A stretch of DNA of 6,787 nt from assembly GCA_043760535.1 (NCBI GenBank), contig JAYUOV010000021.1:1-6787 (forward strand), in the 5' to 3' direction. The notes beneath the pieces were generated by a model, which saw only the letters and a list, made by a program, of their open reading frames with translations, ran no database searches and was not told the origin of the DNA. This document shows, in pieces, positions 1 to 6,690 of the stretch. Within the stretch, counting starts at the first letter, position 1, and every line of letters begins with the position of its first letter. Both the position numbers and the translations under genes were made by a program. The DNA comes from JAZKFT01 sp043760535 (GTDB taxonomy: Bacteria; Bacteroidota; Bacteroidia; Chitinophagales; Chitinophagaceae).

Positions 1-1
1 A

Positions 2-877
2 GAATTAATACCTTCAGATGTAAATATTAGAAGAACTGTTGCAACAGCACTTGAGTTATCAATTAGTGATGCAAGTATAGCAGCGATGGCAAAGGCAATG
101 GGTAAAACGGACGACTATATTTATTTCAATAAGCGCTCAGAAAATTACCGATTGTATTACGATTCGTCAACCGGATTTTTTCGGGGGAAAAAATCCAATG
201 GATCTTGGAATTCAAATTTTGATCCAATTAAATCTACCAAACCTTGGGCAGCAGATTATGCAGAAGGAAATGCATGGCAATATCTTTGGTTAGTTCCCCA
301 AAATATTCCTGGGCTTATTTCTTTAGTAGGGGGCAAGGATGCATTTATTCAAAAACTGGATACATTTTTTTCAATAAAAGAGGCTTCAAATGAAGCATTG
401 GATGACTTAACGGGTTTGATTGGACAATATGCTCATGGCAATGAGCCAAGCCACCATATTGCCTATTTATATGCTTATGCCAATCAGCAATGGAAAACTG
501 CTGAAAAGGTAAGGTATATCATGAAAGAATTTTATCATGATGATCCAAATGGCGTAATTGGTAATGAAGATTGCGGACAAATGTCAGCTTGGTATATATT
601 TTCTTCACTAGGGTTTTATCCCGTTTTTCCAGCATCTCAAATATATGTTTTGGGTAGTCCTTTATTTGAAAAAGCTTCTATTAGTTTGCCAAACAATAAA
701 AAATTTACTATGATAGCTAATTCTGTAAGTGAGAAGAATAAATATATTCAAGCAGCCTTTTTAAATGGAAAAAAATTGAATAAATATTCTTTTACACACA
801 ACGAAATATTAAAAGGAGGAACATTAAAACTAATAATGGGTAATAAGCCGAACTATAAATGGTTCACTGCAAAATGA
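2..877 (+). CDS. GH92 alpha-mannosidase-type glycosidase, C-terminal part (5' end outside window)
   Basis: The frame is open from the first complete codon at base 2, so the gene begins upstream of the window; the ATG at 86 is internal. About 291 residues are visible, against roughly 740-780 for a whole GH92 protein. GH92 enzymes are calcium-dependent, inverting exo-acting alpha-mannosidases that trim N-glycans, fungal mannans and similar glycans, usually in the periplasm or at the cell surface. Family hallmarks seen, counting from the ATG at 86: a MAKAMGK segment, DPxTG-like 'DSSTGFFRGK', 'AEGNAWQY' (E60), 'GNEPSHHIAYLY' (118-129), 'GNEDCGQMSAWYIFSSLGFY' (159-178) and a C-terminal beta domain. 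By analogy with studied GH92 enzymes, E60 is the candidate catalytic acid and D162 the candidate base; this is an inference from motif position. The C-terminus is intact, ending at TGA 875-877, and an insertion sequence starts 17 bp later. Linkage specificity cannot be told because the N-terminal domain is missing from view. Confidence 0.93.
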   Translation, partial: ELIPSDVNIRRTVATALELSISDASIAAMAKAMGKTDDYIYFNKRSENYRLYYDSSTGFFRGKKSNGSWNSNFDPIKSTKPWAADYAEGNAWQYLWLVPQNIPGLISLVGGKDAFIQKLDTFFSIKEASNEALDDLTGLIGQYAHGNEPSHHIAYLYAYANQQWKTAEKVRYIMKEFYHDDPNGVIGNEDCGQMSAWYIFSSLGFYPVFPASQIYVLGSPLFEKASISLPNNKKFTMIANSVSEKNKYIQAAFLNGKKLNKYSFTHNEILKGGTLKLIMGNKPNYKWFTAK

Positions 878-894
878 ACAAAAATTATATGATA

Positions 895-919
895 GGAATT
901 AGCACTTAGGTCGCACTTG
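895..919 (+). repeat. Terminal inverted repeat of the IS (transposase 3' end side)
   Basis: This 25-bp stretch begins GGAATTAGCACTTAGG and is the exact reverse complement of 1847-1871. Pairing stops at the next inner base (920 is A, where the other end would give T) and at the outer base. The transposase stop codon (906-908 on the minus strand) and its last few codons lie inside this repeat, so coding sequence runs into the element's end. Confidence 0.92.
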
Positions 920-1793
920 ATTTTTGAATATTTTCTAATTGCTTGGGTGTTGTCTGCATCATACGTTCGATAAGTACATGAAAAATTATAGTCATGTTTG
1001 TTCTTCTGTTAAAACGAAAATGATACTCATCTAGATAACCCTGTAAATGCTCTTTGCTACAATGGTGATGAATGCCACGTAGCCACCCTTGAATGTTCAT
1101 AATGTGAAAATGCAGTTCTTTGAAACGTTTTCCGCTCTCCGATATCCGTTGGTCCAAAAATGGATAGGTATATTTTATAGAAATATAACTTGCCCACTTA
1201 TCCGATATAACCCTTGCCTTCACATCCACATAATGTTGCATGAATGATAAAATATCGTTGGTAGTGGCTTCTTCTATCATTTTTGCATAAGCCCTGCCCA
1301 AATGCTTTCCATCTATTATTGCCAATGCTATGACTACCAATCGCTTTTTACCGTGCATTCTTCCAGGAGTATCTTCTTCAGGTGCAATAATATAAAATTC
1401 ATCAATATGTACCTCCCCATTTAATGGAAAATGTTTGCTACTTGCCATGGCTTGTTGCACTTTCCACCTAAATTTCAGGCAAGTCATTACAAGTGTTTCG
1501 AATTCCTTTGAAATTTCCAAAGCAGACATGCCTTTGATTTTTGTACAAATTTTAAAAATAATGTGGAAGCAGGTTTAAATTGAAAATGTCACCTTATCGA
1601 ACATGGTTCTGGCTGTAGCGCTCTCATCATATTTACATTTGGTACAGCGTTTTGAGTACTTAGATTTACCAACGCAAAATATTTTATTGCCACACTTTTT
1701 ACAATTATAACCCAACTTCGATTTTATCATCAACAAGTATTCTAAACAACAATCATCATCACTGAATTTCATATGAAAACTTATTGAGTTCAC
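906..1793 (-). pseudogene. IS1595-family transposase, broken by one in-frame TAA stop
   Basis: The minus strand reads as one frame from GTG (1793-1791) to TAA (908-906), 295 codon positions, a normal length for this family. The only interruption is TAA at 1577-1575 (codon 73). Codons 1-72 form the N-terminal zinc-ribbon domain, with C31, C34, C50 and C53. Codons 74-295 hold the catalytic domain: D131 in 'VHIDEFYI', D198 in 'VISDKWASY', N233 in 'HIMNIQGWLRGIHHHCSKEH', and a C-terminal 'YLDEYHFRFNRR' motif; this fits the DDN triad of IS1595-family enzymes. Family proteins usually carry a leucine where the stop falls (pattern F-x-L-L-K-A-F), and TTA to TAA is a single base change. The 14 codons between the stop and the next ATG (1529) still read as family-like sequence, 'TCFHIIFKICTKIKG', so there is no frameshift or deletion. 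An ATG at 1772 is an alternative start but would cut into the conserved N-terminus. Upstream of the GTG the frame closes at 1808-1806. No full-length product is expected without readthrough. Confidence 0.9.
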
Positions 1794-1846
1794 GGTTTTT
1801 AATTTTTAGAACGTATCCATTCTCCGAATATAAATATTCTACTTCA

Positions 1847-1871
1847 CAAGTGCGACCTAAGTGCTAATTCC
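1847..1871 (-). repeat. Terminal inverted repeat of the IS (transposase 5' end side)
   Basis: This is the exact 25-bp reverse complement of 895-919 and marks the end nearest the transposase start. Between it and the GTG start are 53 bp of AT-rich DNA (1794-1846), which would have to hold the transposase promoter; no clear promoter boxes were recognised there. Confidence 0.92.
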
Positions 1872-2031
1872 GATTAATGGATTTAAAACACCACACTTTC
1901 GCTGAACAAGGAAACGATGTAGGGTTAAAAAATTGAGGCTAATTGGAACGTTAGACCCACTAAAATGCATAGTTTGTTTCCACTGATAACCTCTACTATG
2001 GTATATTCATTTTCCAATTAAAATTTTGCAA
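1872..2031. other. Intergenic region between IS and GH16 gene
   Basis: These 160 bp lie between the outer end of the IS and the GH16 ATG. No RNA gene or convincing hairpin was seen, and no open frame of useful length. A TAGTTTG at 1970-1976 resembles the Bacteroidota -7 element (TAnnTTTG) but has one base too few between TA and TTTG, and the nearest upstream TTG (1943-1945) is too far away for the usual spacing. The GH16 promoter is therefore not identified. Transcription may start here, or come from upstream of the IS. Confidence 0.5.
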
Positions 2032-2874
2032 ATGCCGTTTTTGTTTTTATCAATGTTTATTTATTTAGTTTATCCATGGGTTAATACTGGTAAAATTTTT
2101 GACTCTGAAAGTATGCAGGGTTATAAACTTTTATGGTCAGATGAATTCGATACAAATGGATTGCCCGATACCACAAAATGGACATTTGAAAAAGGGTTTA
2201 TAAGAAACAATGAAGCACAATGGTATCAAGAAGAAAATGCTTCTTGCGAAAATGGTTTTTTGGTAATAACCGGAAGAAAAGAAGAAAAGCCTAATCCCAA
2301 CTATTTATCAGAAAGTAATAAATGGAAAACGAAATACAAGAGTATTCAATACACTTCCTCCAGTTTGGTAATGAAAAAGGAGCATGCTTTTCAGTATGGT
2401 AAAATAGAAGTTAGAGCAAAAATTGATGCACAAACTGGATTGTGGCCCGCAATATGGACACTGGGTGTTTCAGGTGAGTGGCCATCTAACGGTGAAGTAG
2501 ATATTATGGAATATTACGATGATAAAATACTTGCCAACTTTGCTCATGCCGGTAAACAAAGATTTCAGGCTATTTGGGATGGCGCTTCTGTGAAAATGGA
2601 TAGCCTGGGTGGAAAGAAATGGGCTGATGCATTTCATGTATGGGTATTAATTTGGGATGAGAACCAAATGAAAATTTATGTAGATGATTTATTATTAAAT
2701 GTAATAGATCTCAACACAGTCATTAACAAATCTGATGGAAAAAATCCTTTTCGTCAACCGCATTATGTATTACTAAACCTTGCATTAGGCGGAAACCGCG
2801 GAGGAAGTTTACAAAGCACCCAACTTCCATCTCAGTATATAATTGATTATGTAAGAATTTATCAAAAGGAGTAG
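2032..2874 (+). CDS. GH16 beta-glucanase-type (laminarinase-like) glycoside hydrolase
   Basis: This 280-residue protein is a single GH16 beta-jelly-roll domain. GH16 enzymes are retaining endo-hydrolases of beta-1,3/1,4-glucans or beta-galactans. The active-site signature is 'GEVDIMEYY': E155 (nucleophile), D157 (assisting) and E160 (acid/base), matching E-[ILV]-D-x-M-E, where the extra Met gives the beta-bulge typical of laminarinase-like and related GH16 groups. Other family features are 'LLWSDEFD' at the domain start, 'GKIEVRAKI', 'GLWPAIWTLG', 'NPFRQPHYVLLNLALGGN' and the closing 'IDYVRIYQ'. I chose ATG 2032 over the in-frame TTG at 2026, since no in-frame ATG lies further upstream before the stop at 1987-1989. 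The N-terminus 'MPFLFLSMFIYLVYPW' is hydrophobic and could be a signal peptide, but it lacks a lysine- or arginine-rich start and an obvious cleavage site, and there is no lipobox cysteine. The GH29 gene follows 113 bp downstream on the same strand. Substrate is uncertain: beta-1,3-glucan is the default guess, not a demonstrated one. Confidence 0.9.
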   Translation: MPFLFLSMFIYLVYPWVNTGKIFDSESMQGYKLLWSDEFDTNGLPDTTKWTFEKGFIRNNEAQWYQEENASCENGFLVITGRKEEKPNPNYLSESNKWKTKYKSIQYTSSSLVMKKEHAFQYGKIEVRAKIDAQTGLWPAIWTLGVSGEWPSNGEVDIMEYYDDKILANFAHAGKQRFQAIWDGASVKMDSLGGKKWADAFHVWVLIWDENQMKIYVDDLLLNVIDLNTVINKSDGKNPFRQPHYVLLNLALGGNRGGSLQSTQLPSQYIIDYVRIYQKE

Positions 2875-2886
2875 GCAGTTTATTTA

Positions 2887-2920
2887 TTTGAGTAATCTTT
2901 AAATTGTTTTTTTATATTTT
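2887..2920 (+). promoter_or_regulatory. Possible Bacteroidota-type promoter before the first GH29 gene
   Basis: TTTG at 2887-2890 and TATATTTT at 2913-2920 resemble the -33 (TTTG) and -7 (TAnnTTTG) elements of Bacteroidota housekeeping promoters, with the last G replaced by T. The 22-bp gap is at the long end of the usual range. It would start transcription near 2928, about 60 bp before the chosen start codon. In such AT-rich DNA the match could be chance. Confidence 0.25.
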
Positions 2921-2987
2921 ACACATGATTATTTTAAGAAAACAGGTATTACCATTCTTGAATATAAGTAACAATAACCAATATATT

Positions 2988-4466
2988 ATGAAATCATATA
3001 TTTTAGTAATATTACTTGTTCTTTTGTTAGGTACTAGTGCAAAAGCGCAGCCGGTTCCATCTATAAAACTAAACAAATCGCAGCTAAGTCAGGTAGAACG
3101 TGGCTATGGCATGTTTATCCATTTTGGTATAAATACGTTTAATGAAATAGAATGGTCCAATGGAACTTTGCCAGCTACTAGTTACAATCCATCAAATTTG
3201 GATTGCGACCAATGGATTAGAGTAGCAAAAGAGGCTGGATTTAGATACGTGATTCTAATTACCAAGCATCACGATGGATTTTGCTTATGGAATAGCAATT
3301 TTACAGATTATGATGTAGCATCATCGCCAGTAAAAACAGATGTTATAAGCGATGTAGCCAAGGCCTGCAAAAAGTATGGAGTCAAACTAGGACTGTATTA
3401 TTCATTATGGGATCGGCACGAACCTTCATACAAAAACAAGGTAGAATATAATAAATACATGAAAAACCAATTAACGGAATTGATGACGAATTATGGCGAC
3501 ATCTGTGAGCTTTGGTTTGATGGAGGATGGGATAAAAAAGAGGCCGATTGGGATATTCCGGAAGTTTACAAATATGTAAAACAAATGCAGCCCAAATGTA
3601 TGCTTACAGTAAATCATACAATCGGACAGCCCACCAATCGCAATAAGATTCAACTTCCGGAACATTATAAAGATGGTGATCCAATCAGGTATTTTCCGGT
3701 TGATTTTCGTATTAAGGATCCTAATTTTGTTAGGTGGAACGATCCTAAAATGTATGAATACGATGGAAAAATGTATCACCTTGCTTTTGAACATACAATC
3801 TGTTTATCAGACAGATGGAACTGGTTTCAAAAAAAGAATGTGCTGGCTGCAAGACCGTTAGATGAGTTAGAAGAACTCGTTTACTGGGGTACAGCCAACA
3901 ATAATATCATGATTATTAATGTTCCTCCAGACAGAACAGGAAACATCAGAACAAATGAGATGATTCGTATCTTAGAACTTGCAGATAGATTAGGTATTCG
4001 TGGTGGAAAAAGTAAGTTGCCTACAGGGCCCGTAAATGCAGCTTTCAATCAACAGATAACCGCAAGCAGCGAAGTAAAAGAACACGAAGCTGTCAAGGCA
4101 AATGATTTTAGCCTTGAGTCTTATTGGATGGCGAGTGACTCTACTGCCGATTTGGAAATAACGTTTCAAACCCCCACATCTTTTGATCGTATTAGTATTT
4201 TTGAAAATGCCATACTTAAAGATTTGGGAGATAAATTTTCTCTACTTCGTATTTTTAAAATTAAAGAGTTTGAACTACAATCTTTTAATAACGGAAAATG
4301 GGATACTTTTTTTAAGGGAGAACTGATTGGTGCCTGTAAAATAATACATCTACCTTTTGAAATTACTGCTGAAAAGCTCAGGTTAAAGATTACTCAGTCT
4401 AATGGAGCATCTGGTATTAACCATATTGCTGTATCGAAGCAATCATCGAAATCGTATAGAAAATAG
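2988..4466 (+). CDS. Secreted GH29 alpha-L-fucosidase-type enzyme with C-terminal F5/8-type domain
   Basis: GH29 enzymes are retaining exo-alpha-L-fucosidases. ATG 2988 is chosen because it opens a classic signal peptide, 'MKSYILVILLVLLLGTSAKA', with likely cleavage before QPVPS. The same frame is open further upstream to a TTG at 2904, but that would add 28 unlikely residues before the signal. The product has 492 residues. The GH29 barrel spans about 30-340: 'GYGMFIHFGINTF' (39-51), 'TKHHDGFCLW' (92-101, paired His) and 'ELWFDGGWD' (174-182), in which D178 is the expected nucleophile. 'FEHTICLSDRWNWF' (267-280) and 'NVPPDRTG' (311-318) also fit the family. The acid/base is not obvious: the stretch 205-265 between nucleophile and 'FEHT' is unlike textbook fucosidases, with E225 only a weak candidate. 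Residues ~345-485 ('ITASSEV', 'ANDFSLESYW', 'LEITFQTPTSFDRISIFE', 'LRLKITQSNG') form an F5/8 type C, discoidin-like module, often carbohydrate-binding. Neighbours are GH16 (113 bp upstream) and a second GH29 (283 bp downstream). An alpha-L-galactoside or other fucose-like substrate is possible. Confidence 0.9.
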   Translation: MKSYILVILLVLLLGTSAKAQPVPSIKLNKSQLSQVERGYGMFIHFGINTFNEIEWSNGTLPATSYNPSNLDCDQWIRVAKEAGFRYVILITKHHDGFCLWNSNFTDYDVASSPVKTDVISDVAKACKKYGVKLGLYYSLWDRHEPSYKNKVEYNKYMKNQLTELMTNYGDICELWFDGGWDKKEADWDIPEVYKYVKQMQPKCMLTVNHTIGQPTNRNKIQLPEHYKDGDPIRYFPVDFRIKDPNFVRWNDPKMYEYDGKMYHLAFEHTICLSDRWNWFQKKNVLAARPLDELEELVYWGTANNNIMIINVPPDRTGNIRTNEMIRILELADRLGIRGGKSKLPTGPVNAAFNQQITASSEVKEHEAVKANDFSLESYWMASDSTADLEITFQTPTSFDRISIFENAILKDLGDKFSLLRIFKIKEFELQSFNNGKWDTFFKGELIGACKIIHLPFEITAEKLRLKITQSNGASGINHIAVSKQSSKSYRK

Positions 4467-4749
4467 ACGGGTAATCAGTAAAGATTATTATGCATTAAAA
4501 TGCATTTATATTAAGTATGAACCCAATACTAAAAAATGAATTTCAATTGATGCTAGATTAATGTTGAAAAAGTAGGACATATCGAAATATACAGGTTAAT
4601 TTTATCTATTGCTTTGGCTTCAATTTCCGAAAAAATTAAATATAAAGCATCAGTAAACAATTGAAAAAAATTTAAGCCTGTAAAAAGATATTGTAATAAA
4701 AAAATTGAAATACAACTAATGAAAATAACGTACACATAAAATCTAATAA
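4467..4749. other. AT-rich intergenic region between the two GH29 genes
   Basis: This 283-bp stretch separates two co-directional fucosidase genes. It has a small hairpin shortly after the first stop codon (listed separately), and otherwise only AT-rich sequence with frequent stops. A minus-strand open frame (4553-4735, from GTG) would encode a hydrophobic 60-residue peptide. It has no recognised similarity and looks like a by-product of base composition. No tRNA, riboswitch or clear TTTG/TAnnTTTG promoter pair was found, though the length is enough for the downstream gene to have its own promoter. Confidence 0.5.
4490..4505. terminator. Short inverted repeat, possible weak terminator or mRNA 3' hairpin
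   Basis: ATGCATT (4490-4496) and AATGCAT (4499-4505) are reverse complements separated by AA, which in RNA would form a 6-bp stem with a UAAA loop. It lies 23 bp after the first GH29 stop codon and is followed by TTATATT. The stem is AT-rich and lacks a run of T, so it is a poor intrinsic terminator; it may also be chance. Confidence 0.25.
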
Positions 4750-6690
4750 ATGAATTTTCCTATTTTCTTTAAATTCAAAGTAATAATAGTTGCAATACTT
4801 TTAATACTTAAACTACCCATTTATGCACAAGCTGTAACAACTGTATTTGTAGATGATTCTCGTTTTATTACAAATGCCGGTTTTGAAACGGGTAATTTGG
4901 AAGGATGGAAGCACTGGAGTACCAAGTTTTCTTCAATAACCACCGCAGCATACTCTGGACAATATGCCGTTAAAATTGGGCCGGAAAGGGCTTTCTGCAG
5001 GCAGGAAACCAAAGTAAAATCTAACAGTCTTTATAGAATATCAGCCTATGTTAAAGCAGAATCTGGTGCGGAAGAGGTACAATTTATGGTAAGTGATTAT
5101 GGAGGTGCTGCAAAATCTGTTTCCAGTTCACTTACAGAATATACTAAAGTTAGTATTGATTTTCAAACAGCATTCAGTACAACGAAACTTTTAATAGCTT
5201 TCATCCATCCGTCGGGAAATGGTAGCGGTTTTGCAGATCAGGTAGAGTTAACCTATTTGGGGGAAGCACCAAATCCACAATTGCAGGAATTTGTACAAAT
5301 ACCTAAAAGAATACTGAAAGAAGAAAATGGTGTGGCTCAATTACCCGATAAAAAATTGGATTGGTTTTTGAATGATAAATTTGGAATGTTTATTCATTGG
5401 GGTGTATATGCTGCTATGCCCGAAGGGAGCGAATGGGTGAGGCATCAGGAAGCTTGGGGGCATGAATATTACCAGAGAAGGGCACGTGATCCTGAAAAAG
5501 GATTTACTGCATCTAAATTTAATGCTGCCGAGTGGGCAAGTATCGCCAAAAAATCAGGTATGAAATATATCGCTCTTACATCAAGGCATCATGATGGATT
5601 TGCTTTATTTGATAGTAAGCACCCAAGCAGTTGGACAAGCAAAAAGGATTTAGGACGGGATTTTATAAAAGAATATACAGATGCTGTAAGAGCCTCAGGC
5701 ATTCACGTAGGGTTGTATTATTCTCCCATGAGTTGGCGTTACCCGGGGTATTACGACGTTACTGGCAAAGATTGTAAACCAAATGTTTGGGGTTATAAAA
5801 CTGCAGCATGGCATAAAGAAGATGCAAGAGCAATGAAAGAGGAAGTATATGAACAGGTTACAACGCTTCTAAAAAATTATGGCACCATTGATTATATGTT
5901 TTGGGATGGCGGCTGGTTAGGACAAACTGTAAATAGTGAATTAGAAGAAGCTTTTTGGGAACCAGGTAAATTTCAAAAGCCTAATAATGAGTGGCCGGTA
6001 AAGGAACTATACTCAACTAAGGATGTGGAAACGGGCAAGCCATTAGGTATAATGGGATTGGTTCGAAAATATCAACCCGATATGGTAGTAAACGAGCGTT
6101 TTTCATGGATTGGAGATATACATGCAGAAGAAGGTGGGTCTTCTACTTCTGGTAATATTCGTTATGAGCAATATGGTGAAAAATGTGTAAGCCTACAACA
6201 AGGTGGTTGGGGGTTTAAACCCAATTCAAAAGTCTTTAGTTTTGAAGACGTAGTTGTTTTTTTATCTAATAGTGTGGTTAGAAATATAAATTTACTTTTA
6301 AATGTAACCCCCGATAGAGAAGGTGTAATTCCGCAAAATCAACAAGATGTTATTCTTAAAATGGGAACTTGGTTAACCAAGGTGGGAAACGGTATTTACA
6401 ATACAAGAGGGGGGCCATGGCAGCCACTTTTTGGCGAATATGGTTTTACTTTCAATAGTAAAAAAATCTACTGTCATATATACGAAGGATACCGTGATTT
6501 AAAATCTGGCAAGTTTACAACCCAATCAATAGGAAATAAAAAAGTGGCCAGGGTTATAAATCTTTATGATGGAAAAGTACTTCCTTGGGTTAAAAATAAA
6601 AACAATACCATTACTATTAGCAGTGTAGATTATTCATTAAATCCATCATCCACCATTCTGGAGATTACACTTAATGAATCAGTTTATTAA
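4750..6690 (+). CDS. Secreted GH29 alpha-L-fucosidase-type enzyme with N-terminal carbohydrate-binding-like module
   Basis: A 646-residue exo-acting alpha-L-fucosidase candidate, likely periplasmic or surface-exposed. ATG 4750 opens a signal peptide: lysines at 8 and 10, hydrophobic core 'VIIVAILLILKLPIYA', probable cleavage after A26. Residues ~35-171 form a beta-sandwich module of CBM4/9/16-like type ('NAGFETGNLEGW' at 42-53, 'YSGQYAVKIG', 'YRISAYVKAESG', 'GFADQVELTYLG'). A linker (172-200) leads into the GH29 barrel, ~201-545: 'FGMFIHWGVYA' (211-221), 'TSRHHDGFALF' (277-287, paired His) and 'YMFWDGGW' (382-389) with nucleophile D386. 'VVNERFSWIGDIHAEEGG' (446-463) contains E460 and E461 as acid/base candidates, by position after the conserved N-x-R and GD. 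'YEQYGEKCVSLQQGGWGF' (472-489) and 'LLLNVTPDREG' (515-525) are further family motifs. Residues ~550-645 are the small C-terminal beta domain common in fucosidases. This layout is closer to the broad-specificity GH29 group than that of the upstream paralogue. No Shine-Dalgarno is visible. It is complete, with no frameshift. Confidence 0.92.
   Translation: MNFPIFFKFKVIIVAILLILKLPIYAQAVTTVFVDDSRFITNAGFETGNLEGWKHWSTKFSSITTAAYSGQYAVKIGPERAFCRQETKVKSNSLYRISAYVKAESGAEEVQFMVSDYGGAAKSVSSSLTEYTKVSIDFQTAFSTTKLLIAFIHPSGNGSGFADQVELTYLGEAPNPQLQEFVQIPKRILKEENGVAQLPDKKLDWFLNDKFGMFIHWGVYAAMPEGSEWVRHQEAWGHEYYQRRARDPEKGFTASKFNAAEWASIAKKSGMKYIALTSRHHDGFALFDSKHPSSWTSKKDLGRDFIKEYTDAVRASGIHVGLYYSPMSWRYPGYYDVTGKDCKPNVWGYKTAAWHKEDARAMKEEVYEQVTTLLKNYGTIDYMFWDGGWLGQTVNSELEEAFWEPGKFQKPNNEWPVKELYSTKDVETGKPLGIMGLVRKYQPDMVVNERFSWIGDIHAEEGGSSTSGNIRYEQYGEKCVSLQQGGWGFKPNSKVFSFEDVVVFLSNSVVRNINLLLNVTPDREGVIPQNQQDVILKMGTWLTKVGNGIYNTRGGPWQPLFGEYGFTFNSKKIYCHIYEGYRDLKSGKFTTQSIGNKKVARVINLYDGKVLPWVKNKNNTITISSVDYSLNPSSTILEITLNESVY

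Larger units (their letters stand above)
895..1871 (-). mobile_element. IS1595-family insertion sequence, 977 bp, transposase inactivated
   Basis: The element is delimited by perfect 25-bp inverted repeats at 895-919 and 1847-1871 and contains one transposase frame on the minus strand that fills most of it. The family assignment rests on the encoded protein: an N-terminal zinc ribbon followed by a DDN-type catalytic domain, as in IS1595-family (ISXO2-like) transposases. The family normally makes 8-bp target duplications. Here the flanking octamers (ATATGATA at 887-894 and GATTAATG at 1872-1879) do not match, so no target-site duplication is recognisable. The element lies between the GH92 stop and the GH16 gene and disrupts neither reading frame. 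With a nonsense codon in the transposase it should not move by itself, although its intact ends could still be mobilised by a related transposase elsewhere in the genome. Confidence 0.9.

Noticed and set aside
906..1793. Two separate overlapping-type transposase genes (orfA/orfB with programmed frameshift)
   Set aside because: The two pieces are in the same frame, separated by one TAA, and together match one full-length IS1595-type transposase. There is no frame change to program and no slippery site at the junction.
2904..2987. 28-residue N-terminal extension of the first GH29 from a TTG start
   Set aside because: The ATG at 2988 begins a complete signal peptide with a clean AKA cleavage site; the extension would bury it and relies on a rare start codon.
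3471..3794. 107-codon minus-strand open frame inside the first GH29 gene
   Set aside because: It is antisense to a clearly coding, motif-rich GH29 region, and its translation shows no recognisable family features.
3673..3861. 62-codon plus-strand open frame in another frame of the first GH29 gene
   Set aside because: It overlaps the GH29 barrel in a different frame and has no independent support.
4553..4735. 60-codon minus-strand hydrophobic frame between the GH29 genes
   Set aside because: It needs a GTG start, lies in strongly AT-rich DNA where Phe/Ile/Leu-rich frames arise by chance, and resembles no family I recognise. The plus strand is also open over part of it, which fits composition and not coding.
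4821..5012. 63-codon minus-strand frame inside the second GH29 gene
   Set aside because: It is antisense to the signal-peptide and CBM-like module coding region and is explained by that gene.
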